A stretch of 64,000 nucleotides of DNA from Massilia sp. 9096 (GTDB lineage Bacteria; Pseudomonadota; Gammaproteobacteria; Burkholderiales; Burkholderiaceae_D). The stretch is from assembly GCF_000745265.1 (NCBI RefSeq), contig NZ_JQNN01000001.1, positions 3,472,001 to 3,536,000 of the forward strand. The letters are read 5' to 3'. This document shows positions 8,419-18,349 of the stretch, one piece after another. The stretch's first letter is position 1. Each line of letters opens with the position of its first letter. The notes beneath the pieces were generated by a model. That model saw nothing but the letters and a program-made list of their open reading frames with translations. It had not been told where the DNA came from and did not search any database. Made by a program: the position numbers and the translations under genes.

Positions 8419-9189
8419 TTGAAGCAAAAACCCAGCCTCACTCCGTCACCTGGCGATCACTTAAGAAGCCTCGTAAGATTAGCGTCGTTTGGCGGATTGT
8501 TTATTTCACTAATCGGTAGCTTTGTTATATGGGCTGGAACAGATGCTTTTAACTGCTCGCCCTCCATTTGGAAGTCATCGCTCGAAACCAACGTAGCGAC
8601 ATTTTTGATCACATGGGCCACCTATATTCCTTTTAAGAACACCAATCGCCTACTTGGGCACGGACTTATTTCCACTCTAATACTTTTTAGTTTGTTTTGG
8701 CTGTTCGGCTTTGCCATGTTTTATTTTTATTTCTTATTTGCTCCGATGAATTTCTGGACTCGCGCCATAATATTGACCGGCTTCACGACCATGCTACTTT
8801 ATCGTGCATTCCTGATTATAAATGATATAAAACAAGCATTTCAAGACAACCAAAATTTATTTAGTCGAATCTACTTCGACAACGGAACCGCTATTTTTTA
8901 CGACCAGAACTCCTTCGCCCTTTTACAAGAGGCTCGCAGAAAACGCAACCCTTTTAAATCTTTTCATGCATATGCCGCGATAGTCATCGCACCATTTTTC
9001 TTGGCAGTAAATAGAATTACAGAACCTTTCGTTGGGGAAGGCCATGGGGTTTTTATGGTTTCAGCCTTTTTTTCTGCGCCAATCCTACTTTGGGCCATCG
9101 AGATATTCGTGCAGACAATTGTGACGACGATTTACTATCCAATTAAGCTATACCTTGAAACAGGCAAGCCTGTGCTGATGAAAAATTGA
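8419..9189 (+). CDS. putative immunity protein, polytopic membrane protein
   Basis: Protein of 256 aa, unrecognised family, starting 12 bases after the putative effector with a TTG codon. Hydrophobic segments lie near residues 21-40, 58-71, 80-113 (possibly two passes), 117-135, 184-197 and 210-247, so five to seven membrane passes are likely, with a charged loop around 136-180. Immunity proteins against pore-forming colicins and membrane-active type VI effectors are inner-membrane proteins of this kind encoded directly after the toxin, and this gene has that position. It is strongly AT-rich (24 of 60 bases are G/C at 8641-8700). Upstream purines (GAGAGCGAG) could serve as the binding site. 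A transport or adaptor role is not excluded. Confidence 0.6.
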   Translation: MKQKPSLTPSPGDHLRSLVRLASFGGLFISLIGSFVIWAGTDAFNCSPSIWKSSLETNVATFLITWATYIPFKNTNRLLGHGLISTLILFSLFWLFGFAMFYFYFLFAPMNFWTRAIILTGFTTMLLYRAFLIINDIKQAFQDNQNLFSRIYFDNGTAIFYDQNSFALLQEARRKRNPFKSFHAYAAIVIAPFFLAVNRITEPFVGEGHGVFMVSAFFSAPILLWAIEIFVQTIVTTIYYPIKLYLETGKPVLMKN

Positions 9190-9199
9190 GAGGATTCAA

Positions 9200-9478
9200 A
9201 TGTCTCACAAATTCATTGTCGTAGGTGACTCTACGGACCATGGTGGAAAAGTCACCAGCGGCTCTTCGGTGCGAACTATTGACGGCGTACCTATTGCCCG
9301 GCTAGGCGACAAAGTCGATTGCCCTCAGCATTACCCTGGCGGCAAACCACATGGCCTTAATCAAATTGTCTCTGCACATCCAACCATTAAGGTCGACGGG
9401 GTCCCCGTTGCAGTCGAAGGCTGCGTGACCGAATGCGGTTGTAAGCTCATTGGCAGCAAAAGAGCAAGTGCAGGATGA
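9200..9478 (+). CDS. PAAR-domain spike-tip protein
   Basis: Single-domain PAAR protein of 92 aa, which caps the VgrG trimer and sharpens the type VI spike. The repeats SSVRTIDGVPIARLGDKVDC and HPTIKVDGVPVAVEGC give the PAAR beta-fold. The His of DHGG, two further His and the Cys residues (DC, GC, ECGC) are candidate zinc ligands at the tip. There is no toxin extension, so the cargo must be a separate protein, consistent with the gene at 7030. It starts 10 bases after the putative immunity gene with GAGAGGA upstream, and is the last gene of the apparent four-gene operon. Confidence 0.9.
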   Translation: MSHKFIVVGDSTDHGGKVTSGSSVRTIDGVPIARLGDKVDCPQHYPGGKPHGLNQIVSAHPTIKVDGVPVAVEGCVTECGCKLIGSKRASAG

Positions 9479-9811
9479 GGACGATAATAAAAAACCGGAA
9501 CCGTTGCTCGGCATTTAGTCTCACTTCATAGCTCTTGTAACAGCGATCGAGCAATTAGGCAACTTAGAGGCTAAGGCTACCTAAATGCTCAAGCTATTCA
9601 AAGATATAAATGTCAGGGATGAATCTGACTCTACTTGAAGCGCGTGCACAGTCCGATGATTCATCGCAGTAGGTTTGAGAAACGTATAGCTACGTTTCCT
9701 TACCTTCGTTTCAAGAAGTAAATGAAGAGATAAAATATGCCTGCACCTATGTAAGGCAGCTCGACATTTTTAAGATCAAGAGCCCACAGCGGTGTAAGCT
9801 CTTGATTTGAT
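9479..9811. other. intergenic, no gene seen (333 bp)
   Basis: AT-rich stretch between the PAAR gene and the minus-strand tRNA. I see no reading frame with a ribosome binding site, no integrase remnant and no copy of the tRNA 3' end. The only clear structure is the hairpin at 9775-9806. Confidence 0.6.
9775..9806 (-). terminator. hairpin downstream of the tRNA gene
   Basis: Perfect 9-bp arms ATCAAGAGC (9775-9783) and GCTCTTGAT (9798-9806) with a 14-base loop, just past the 3' end of the minus-strand tRNA. On that strand it is followed by CTTAAAAATG, a weak U-run, so it is the likely end of the tRNA transcript. Confidence 0.45.
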
Positions 9812-9890
<79 letters not shown>

Positions 9891-9912
9891 GAAACTGGTG
9901 ATGCGGGGGCGT

Positions 9913-9969
9913 TAAAAACTCGCCACTTGCGGAGCACGGCGTTGGACACCGCAAACCGGAAGTGGCGAG
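9913..9969 (-). terminator. rpoD operon terminator
   Basis: Arms CTCGCCACTT (9919-9928) and AAGTGGCGAG (9960-9969), extended inside by GCGG/CCGC. On the minus strand the stem is followed by TTTTTAA. It lies 41 bases past the rpoD stop and is a strong intrinsic terminator for the operon. Confidence 0.8.
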
Positions 9970-10009
9970 AGCATATTGCCTTTAGTACAGTTACGTCAAG
10001 CGTTGAAGA

Positions 10010-12283
<2,274 letters not shown>

Positions 12284-12479
12284 TTTACTATGGTTAAAGA
12301 TAAAGTTTTTGTTACCTTACATCACGCTACAGGCACAAATCTGGTTGCCCCGCTAACTGAAACTCCAGGCGCGAATCGATACGAATAATCGTTTCAATGC
12401 TTGCAATAGTTAGCGTTTTATTATAGCACGCGCCCCAAGGCTTTCCAGTCGAGAACGACGCCGTAGCGCCGCCCTCCCC

Positions 12480-14282
12480 TCAACCGAATTTCGCAGGAGG
12501 CTGGGCGGCTTCTTCCCGCTCCAAGAGCTGCTGCTGGGCCTGGATTTCACGATAGCGGGCACTCACCTGATCTGAGGGCAAGCCAGAAGAAAACAACTGT
12601 TTCAACTCCAAATCCAACACATTCCTCTTGATCTGTCTCACTGCGCTCGCTAGCCAAACGCGGTTTGATTCGCTATCCGATTCGGGTTCCGAAGCGATTT
12701 CCGAAATCAAGCGATCATACTCGTTACTGCCTTCCTTCAACTGCTCGGCCAACGCCGCAAAGGTACCGTTCGCGCCTAATCCTTGAGCCAGCTCAACCAG
12801 CTGGCACAAGCGCTCGGCCGGCTCGGTGCCGAAGTGCTCGAAGGCGCGCAGCGCGCCCTCGTCCAGCGTCAGGGACAGGGCCGGATGCGCGACCAGCAGG
12901 CGCATGATCTGCAGCTCCAGCCCGACCGGCTCCGGCCGTCCCTGGCGCGGCGGCACCTTGCGCGCGACCGATACTGGCTTTGACAGCTCGAACAAGCCTT
13001 CGATCTCGGACGGCGTCGATTCCGTGAGGCTGGCCAGGCCGCGCACGATCTGCAGCCGCAGCGCGGTGGGCGTCATCGCCTGCAGCATCGGCTTGGCGTC
13101 GAACTGCGCGCGCGCGCGGCCTTCCGGCGTGGTCAAGTCGTGCTCCGTGGTGACTTCGCGCAACAAGAACTGCGACAGCGGCATAGCCTCGTCCACCTCG
13201 CGCGCGAACGCTTCACGGCCGAATTCGCGTACATAGCTGTCGGGATCGTGCTCCTGCGGCAAGAACAGGAACTTGATGATCTTGTCGTCCGATACCTGCG
13301 GCAAGCAGGCTTCCAGCGCGCGGCGGGCGGCGCGGCGGCCGGCCTTGTCGCCGTCGAAGCTGAAGATCACGCTGTCGGTCTGGCGCAGCAGTTTTTGCAC
13401 GTGGGTGCTGGTGCAGGCCGTGCCGAGCGTTGCAACCGCTTGCGGAAAGCCAAGCTGGGCCAGCGCAACCACGTCCATATAGCCTTCCGTCACCAGCACG
13501 TAACCGGCATCGCGGATCGCCTGGCGCGCCTCGAACAGGCCGTACAGCTCATGCCCCTTCTGGAACAGCGGCGTTTCCGGCGAGTTCAGGTATTTCGGTT
13601 CACCGCCATCCATCACGCGCCCGCCGAAGCCGATCACCTGGCCTTTGGTGTTGCGGATCGGGAACATCACGCGCTCGCGGAAGCGGTCGTAGCGTTTCTT
13701 GTTGCCGCCATCCTCGTCGACGCGGTCGATCACCAGGCCTGACTCGACCAGCGCAAGCGCATCGTAGTCCTTGAACACCGAGCGCAGGCCGTCCCAGCCG
13801 GCCGGCGCATAGCCGAGACCGAAACGCGCCGCCACCTCGCCGGTCAAGCCGCGCCCTTTCAAATAGGCGATCGCGGCCGGGGCCTGGCGCAATTGCGCGC
13901 GGTAGTAATCGCAAGCCTGGTTCAGGGCATCGGTCATGGCCAGCGATTGCGCCTGCTGGGCGGCGCGCTGGGCCGGCGGAATGCGGTCGTCGGCTTCGGG
14001 CACGATCATACCGACGCTTTGTGACAAATCCTTGACGGCGTCGACGAAACCCATGCCCGAATATTCGATCAGGAAGCCGATCGCGGTGCCATGCGCGCCA
14101 CAGCCGAAGCAGTGGTAGAACTGCTTGGTCGGGCTGACCGTGAAACTCGGGGATTTTTCGTTATGGAATGGGCACAGGCCCATGTAATTGGCGCCGCCCT
14201 TTTTCAGCTGGACGTAGCGGCCAACCACGTCGACGATGTCGACACGGTTGAGCAAATCGGTAATGAATGATTGCGGGATCAC
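12480..14282 (-). CDS. dnaG: DNA primase
   Basis: Synthesises RNA primers at the replication fork with DnaB helicase, 600 aa. The CHC2 zinc-binding domain is at the start (CPFHNEKSPSF then HCFGCG, residues about 38-65). The TOPRIM core shows LVTEGYMDVVAL and FSFDGDKAGRRAA, which carry the catalytic Glu and the metal-binding Asp residues. The C-terminal part (from about 440) is the DnaB-interacting domain. Length is normal for the family. It lies between yqeY and rpoD on the minus strand, the classical macromolecular synthesis operon order. Confidence 0.97.
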   Translation of the reverse strand: MIPQSFITDLLNRVDIVDVVGRYVQLKKGGANYMGLCPFHNEKSPSFTVSPTKQFYHCFGCGAHGTAIGFLIEYSGMGFVDAVKDLSQSVGMIVPEADDRIPPAQRAAQQAQSLAMTDALNQACDYYRAQLRQAPAAIAYLKGRGLTGEVAARFGLGYAPAGWDGLRSVFKDYDALALVESGLVIDRVDEDGGNKKRYDRFRERVMFPIRNTKGQVIGFGGRVMDGGEPKYLNSPETPLFQKGHELYGLFEARQAIRDAGYVLVTEGYMDVVALAQLGFPQAVATLGTACTSTHVQKLLRQTDSVIFSFDGDKAGRRAARRALEACLPQVSDDKIIKFLFLPQEHDPDSYVREFGREAFAREVDEAMPLSQFLLREVTTEHDLTTPEGRARAQFDAKPMLQAMTPTALRLQIVRGLASLTESTPSEIEGLFELSKPVSVARKVPPRQGRPEPVGLELQIMRLLVAHPALSLTLDEGALRAFEHFGTEPAERLCQLVELAQGLGANGTFAALAEQLKEGSNEYDRLISEIASEPESDSESNRVWLASAVRQIKRNVLDLELKQLFSSGLPSDQVSARYREIQAQQQLLEREEAAQPPAKFG

Positions 14283-14399
14283 GTTTGTTAACAGTATTTG
14301 TCTCAGGTCAGACTATACCGCAGGGCTCGCCACAACTTGATATGTGGCAAGGCAGCGGGTAGTTGTATCCCGCCGGCCACAATGCGTTGCCAGTCCGGC

Positions 14400-14849
14400 T
14401 CAGGCGCCGGCCAGCGCCTTTTTCACTTGCGCCGACACGGCGGTCATGTCGGCGCGACCCGCCAGCTTCGGCTTCAGGATGCCCATGACCTTGCCCATGT
14501 CCTGCGGACCGGCGGCGCCCGATGCGGCAACCGCGGCGTTCACCTCAGCAGCGATTTCCTCGTCCGACAAGCCAGCCGGCATATACGCCGACAACACGGC
14601 CAGCTCGGCCTTTTCGATGTCGGCCAGATCCTGGCGGCCGCCGTTTTCGAACTGGGTGATCGAATCCTTGCGCTGCTTGATCATTTTTTCGACGACGGCG
14701 GTGACTTGGGCATCGTCGAGTTCGATACGCTCGTCCACTTCCCGGCGCTTGATCTCGGCAAGGATCAGGCGGATGGTGGCCAGACGCCCGCTTTCCTTGG
14801 CGCGCATGGCGGCTTTCATGTCGTCGGTAATTTGATCTTTGAGGCTCAT
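14400..14849 (-). CDS. yqeY: GatB/YqeY domain protein
   Basis: Small YqeY-type protein, 149 aa, resembling the C-terminal tail domain of GatB, the tRNA-binding part of the Asp/Glu-tRNA amidotransferase. SLKDQITDDMKAAMRAKES at the start and the GPQDMGKVMGILKPKLAGRADM motif near the end are typical. Its cellular role is not well defined and it is commonly found between rpsU and dnaG. The gene starts 127 bases after rpsU, past a terminator-like hairpin, and ends 117 bases before dnaG. Confidence 0.92.
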   Translation of the reverse strand: MSLKDQITDDMKAAMRAKESGRLATIRLILAEIKRREVDERIELDDAQVTAVVEKMIKQRKDSITQFENGGRQDLADIEKAELAVLSAYMPAGLSDEEIAAEVNAAVAASGAAGPQDMGKVMGILKPKLAGRADMTAVSAQVKKALAGA

Positions 14850-14871
14850 GGATATTCCATTCGAAAAGGGA

Positions 14872-14911
14872 AAAAGGCAAAACCCGCTGCGGCTACAACC
14901 GGAGCGGGCTT
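14872..14911 (-). terminator. attenuator-like terminator between rpsU and yqeY
   Basis: On the minus strand, CCCGCT arms (14883-14888 and 14903-14908) form a stem followed by TTTTGCCTTTTT. In E. coli a partial terminator after rpsU lets S21 be made in excess of DnaG and RpoD. This hairpin sits in the equivalent position. Confidence 0.6.
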
Positions 14912-14976
14912 CGTCATTCAGGCTCGGAGACCGGGACTGGCATTGGCCGTCACCGGGTCGGATGACCTGATGGTAA

Positions 14977-15189
14977 TTAGTACAGCTTCTTCGGCAGCTG
15001 CTGGCTGCGGATGCGCTTGTAGTGACGCTTCACGGCAGCGGCCAGCTTGCGCTTGCGCTCTGCAGTCGGCTTCTCGTAGAACTCGCGTGCGCGCAGTTCG
15101 GTCAGCAGGCCGGTTTTTTCGATAGTGCGCTTGAAGCGACGCATAGCGACTTCGAACGGCTCGTTTTCTTTAAGGCGGATAGTGGTCAT
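14977..15189 (-). CDS. rpsU: 30S ribosomal protein S21
   Basis: Small-subunit protein, 70 aa, needed for efficient initiation on natural mRNAs. The basic sequence with [16 protein letters not shown] and the [17 protein letters not shown] tail is diagnostic. It is the first gene of the macromolecular synthesis operon and is followed by a partial terminator. Confidence 0.97.
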   Translation of the reverse strand: MTTIRLKENEPFEVAMRRFKRTIEKTGLLTELRAREFYEKPTAERKRKLAAAVKRHYKRIRSQQLPKKLY

Positions 15190-15225
15190 GTAAAAATGAA
15201 ACCGTTGGATTTGGGGAAGAACGAA

Positions 15226-15250
15226 ATTCTAACAGCTTTTCAAGAGCTGT
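15226..15250 (-). promoter_or_regulatory. possible rpsU promoter with overlapping dyad
   Basis: On the minus strand a TAGAAT -10-like hexamer (15226-15231) lies about 40 bases before the rpsU start. A perfect 6-bp dyad (ACAGCT at 15232-15237, AGCTGT at 15245-15250) occupies the spacer. No good -35 is visible. The dyad is not a CTGT-N8-ACAG LexA box, so an operator role is speculative. Confidence 0.3.
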
Positions 15251-15296
15251 GCGAACTTTTATAACCTTGTGCTTGAATAGCTACAAAACGCCCCCA

Positions 15297-16508
15297 TCAG
15301 GCGATGCTCGAGCCGGCGACAAAACCGGACGCCCACGCCCACTGGAAGTTATAGCCGCCCAGCCAGCCGGTCACGTCGACGGTCTCGCCGATGAAATACA
15401 GGCCGGGCACCTTGTTGACCATCATGGTCTGCTGCGACAGTTCTTTGGTATCGACGCCGCCGATCGTCACCTCGGCCTTTTTATAGCCTTCGGAACCGGT
15501 CGGGACAATGGCCCAGCGGTTGATCGCGTCGCCGAGCTTGCGCAATTTCGCGTCAGCCATGTCGGCCAGGCGCCCATCCGGCGTGAAGCCGTTGGCCAGC
15601 AACAGGCCTTCCGCCAGGCGCGCCGGCAGCCATTGCGCCAGCACATTGCCGAGCTGCTTCTTGACCGTGGTTTTGGCGCCGATCAATTCCTCGGCCACGT
15701 CGACTTCCGGCAGCAGGTTCAGCCGGATCGGCGTGCCGGGCGTCCAGTAGCTGGAAATCTGCAGGATTGCGGGACCGGACAGGCCGCGGTGGGTAAACAG
15801 CAGGTCTTCGCGGAAGTAGCCCTTTTTTGCAGACTTGCCTTTGCCAGAGCTGGTTTCGACGTCGACTTCGAGCGCGATGCCGGCCAGTGGCGTGAACGGC
15901 TGCCAGCTCGGGCCATCGAAGGTCAGCGGCACCAGGCCGGGACGCGTGTCGATCACGTTCAGGTCGAACTGTCTGGCGATGCGGTAGCCGAGGTCGGTCG
16001 CGCCGATCTTCGGGATCGACAAGCCGCCGGTTGCCACCACGACATTGCTTGCGTAGATGGGATCGCCATCGGTGGCGATACGGAAGCCTTCTGGCGCTTG
16101 CTCGACGCCACTGACCTTGCACGGCATGCGCCAGCTGACGCTGCCGGCGTCGCATTCATCCTTGAGCATCCGGATGATCTGTTCGGCCGAGTCATCGCAG
16201 AACAACTGGCCGCGGTGCTTTTCGTGATAGGCGATGTGATGCTTCTTGACCAGCGCGAGGAAATCCTGCGAGGTGTAGCGCGACAGCGCGCTGCGGCAGA
16301 AATGCGGATTCTCCGACACGAAATTCTGCCAGCCCGCATTGACGTTCGTGAAGTTGCAGCGCCCGCCGCCCGAGATGCGGATCTTTTCGGCCAATCGCGT
16401 CGCGTGATCGACCAGCACCACGCGCTTGCCGCGCTGGGCTGCGACCGCCGCGCACATCATGCCGGCCGCGCCCGCGCCGATCACCGCCACATCGTAGTGT
16501 TTTGCCAT
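15297..16508 (-). CDS. HI0933/YhiN-family flavoprotein (NAD(P)/FAD-dependent oxidoreductase)
   Basis: Predicted FAD-binding protein of 403 aa. The Rossmann motif VAVIGAGAAGMMCA is at residues 6-20, SGGGRCNFTN is the family signature near residue 45, and the C-terminus has the second nucleotide-binding segment GLYFIGETVDVTGWLGGYNFQ. Members are widespread, but their substrates are not established. It is monocistronic or the first gene of its unit, with rpsU upstream on the same strand and ybiB separated by about 90 bases. Confidence 0.9.
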   Translation of the reverse strand: MAKHYDVAVIGAGAAGMMCAAVAAQRGKRVVLVDHATRLAEKIRISGGGRCNFTNVNAGWQNFVSENPHFCRSALSRYTSQDFLALVKKHHIAYHEKHRGQLFCDDSAEQIIRMLKDECDAGSVSWRMPCKVSGVEQAPEGFRIATDGDPIYASNVVVATGGLSIPKIGATDLGYRIARQFDLNVIDTRPGLVPLTFDGPSWQPFTPLAGIALEVDVETSSGKGKSAKKGYFREDLLFTHRGLSGPAILQISSYWTPGTPIRLNLLPEVDVAEELIGAKTTVKKQLGNVLAQWLPARLAEGLLLANGFTPDGRLADMADAKLRKLGDAINRWAIVPTGSEGYKKAEVTIGGVDTKELSQQTMMVNKVPGLYFIGETVDVTGWLGGYNFQWAWASGFVAGSSIA

Positions 16509-16601
16509 TCCGCCTGCCCTTTACCGCGCACAAAAGACGTGATTGTAAACAGGCGGAGGACGCGAGGAAAGCGGCGGCGGCGGGTTCGCCTTCGTGTAGC
16601 G

Positions 16602-17582
16602 CTAAGCGCGCAACGCGCGCGCGACCCGCACGCACTGCGCCACTTGCGCCGCGATCGGCGGCGGCACCGGCTGCTCGCCGCGCAGCGCGCGCATGATCCA
16701 GTCGGCGGTGGCGGCGGCATCACGGCCTTCCGGCGCCGGCGCCAGCTCGTCGGTCGGCGCGTCGCGTTCGACCAGCAGGGTCTGCTGGCCGGCGTGGAAC
16801 CAGTCGATCTGCTGGGCGCGGTTGGCGTTGGCGACGGTTTCGCCCTCGGTGCCGCGCATCAGGAAGGCATCGCCGCGTGCGTGCGGGGCCTGGGCGGCAA
16901 AATATTCGCTCAGCATCGCCAGGTATTCGGGGTGGGTGTACGACACCAGGCGCAGCGCCGGCCCCGTGAACGGCTGCAGGATCTTGACCAGCGTGTGGGT
17001 CGAGTTGCGCACGCCCAGGATGCGGCGCAGCGACAGCTGGTGGGCAAGGCGCGGCGCAAGTTGCTCGACCGGCATGAAGCAGGGCTGGCGCTTGGCGAAG
17101 GCATCCAGCATGTCGGCGCTCGATCCGGTGGGGCCGATGCCGAGCTCCGCGAAGATCTCGAAGGTGGTGACGCGCCCAGGATCCTGCTGCACGCCATGCA
17201 CCAGCACCGGCACGCCTTCACGCGCCAGCAGCAACGCCAGCAGCGGCGTCAGGTTGGCCAGCTTGCGCGCGCCGTTGTAGCTCGGGATCAGCACCGGCGC
17301 AAACTCGCCCGGCGGGGCCGGCAGCGGTGCGAACGAGGCTTCGGCCGCGTCCATGAAACCGGCGATTTCCTCGATCGACTCGCCCTTGATGCGCATCGCC
17401 AGCAGGATGCCGCCGAGCTCGAGGTCGGACACGCGGCCCTCCAACATGGCTGCGTACAGGTCGCGCGCGTCCTCGCGCGAGAGGCTGCGCGCGCCTTTCA
17501 CGCCGCGGCCGATCTCCTTGATGAAGCGGGCAGCGGGGAATGGGGTCAGCAAAGCAGCGGGATCGTGTGCGGTGGTGTTCAT
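16602..17582 (-). CDS. ybiB: YbiB/TrpD2-type protein of the anthranilate phosphoribosyltransferase family
   Basis: Protein of 326 aa with the TrpD fold (GPase family N- and C-terminal domains). It shows EIGRGVKGARSLSREDA at the start, LGGILLAMRIKGES, PVLVHGVQQDPGRVTTFEIF, and LGVRNSTHTLVKILQPF. YbiB homologues bind nucleic acid rather than acting in tryptophan synthesis, and no trp genes are nearby. The start at 17582 (MNTTAHD) is chosen over an in-frame ATG at 17594 and a longer form from 17612. None has a strong ribosome binding site. The gene begins 30 bases after the preceding hypothetical gene on the same strand, which suggests co-transcription. Confidence 0.85.
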   Translation of the reverse strand: MNTTAHDPAALLTPFPAARFIKEIGRGVKGARSLSREDARDLYAAMLEGRVSDLELGGILLAMRIKGESIEEIAGFMDAAEASFAPLPAPPGEFAPVLIPSYNGARKLANLTPLLALLLAREGVPVLVHGVQQDPGRVTTFEIFAELGIGPTGSSADMLDAFAKRQPCFMPVEQLAPRLAHQLSLRRILGVRNSTHTLVKILQPFTGPALRLVSYTHPEYLAMLSEYFAAQAPHARGDAFLMRGTEGETVANANRAQQIDWFHAGQQTLLVERDAPTDELAPAPEGRDAAATADWIMRALRGEQPVPPPIAAQVAQCVRVARALRA

Positions 17583-17612
17583 GCTTGACAGCATACCAGT
17601 AACAAACGGCAC

Positions 17613-18161
17613 TCAGGATTCATGAAGACGATGTGTTGCCGACGAATCGTGGTGATCGCCGTGCACACCACCGAACAACGCCTCATACCAGGCCGGGATA
17701 TCGGTCAGCAGGCGGAAATTCGAGATCGATACGCCGCGCAAGTTTGGCCGCTCCTTTTTGATGCCTTCGGCATTGCCCTTGGCGTGTTTCGCCGTTCGGA
17801 AATTGGCAAGCGACGGTAACGGCGCGCCGGGCGCAGCGCCAAAAAACATGAATGGGCCGAGGCGCATGTCAGTGCAATTGAAACGAGTCCAGATCACGCA
17901 ACCCGATGGTTTGCTCGCCAGGCCGACATGCACTTTTTGGACAGCCGTCGTTGCGACAGTCGACGATGATTTGAGCTGGACGTGGCGTGTCACGCCATTC
18001 GCTTCCAGAACCACGTCGTGCCCGGACCTGTCGATCGAAGGTTGCGAGACTTCCAGATTGGCGTCGGCGTATAGCCACGAATATCTCAACAGATCGCCGA
18101 TCAGGAGATGTTCCAGAAGGTGCTCGCGATAAACGGATTGAGTCGTGTCGAGATCCATCAT
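17613..18161 (-). CDS. hypothetical protein with PD-(D/E)XK-nuclease-like motif
   Basis: Protein of 182 aa, no close family recognised. The first 80 residues read like a compact restriction-endonuclease fold: an acidic helix (REHLLEHLLIGDLLRY), then SIDRSGHDVVLEANG and HVQLKSSS, which could supply the Asp and the (Q/E)xK pair of a PD-(D/E)XK active site as in DUF4365-type proteins. The middle part has a second block (GCVIWTRFNCTDMRLGPFMFFGA). The tail is His/Asp-rich. ATG ATG offers two starts (18161, 18158). It is immediately upstream of ybiB. The nuclease reading is a motif-level guess. Confidence 0.65.
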   Translation of the reverse strand: MMDLDTTQSVYREHLLEHLLIGDLLRYSWLYADANLEVSQPSIDRSGHDVVLEANGVTRHVQLKSSSTVATTAVQKVHVGLASKPSGCVIWTRFNCTDMRLGPFMFFGAAPGAPLPSLANFRTAKHAKGNAEGIKKERPNLRGVSISNFRLLTDIPAWYEALFGGVHGDHHDSSATHRLHES

Positions 18162-18349
18162 TACCCAGCAATTCGTTTCATTAAAATCAGATCAATAAAG
18201 ACGTGCAACAAATTCCAGTGTAAGCCCACCGTACTGATGCAACAACGTCGTTGAGCCAGGCACAACTTCAGTCGCATTTTGCGATTGCCGCTGCATCCCT
18301 CCCGATTTCAAGCTAGACTCAACAATCCCACAGGAAAGAACTTGATGCC

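Noticed and set aside
15232..15250. LexA box at the rpsU promoter
   Set aside because: The dyad is ACAGCT-N7-AGCTGT, the reverse of a CTGT-N8-ACAG box.
16602..17582. Anthranilate phosphoribosyltransferase (TrpD) of the tryptophan pathway
   Set aside because: Fold matches but no trp genes nearby and the sequence follows the YbiB/TrpD2 branch.
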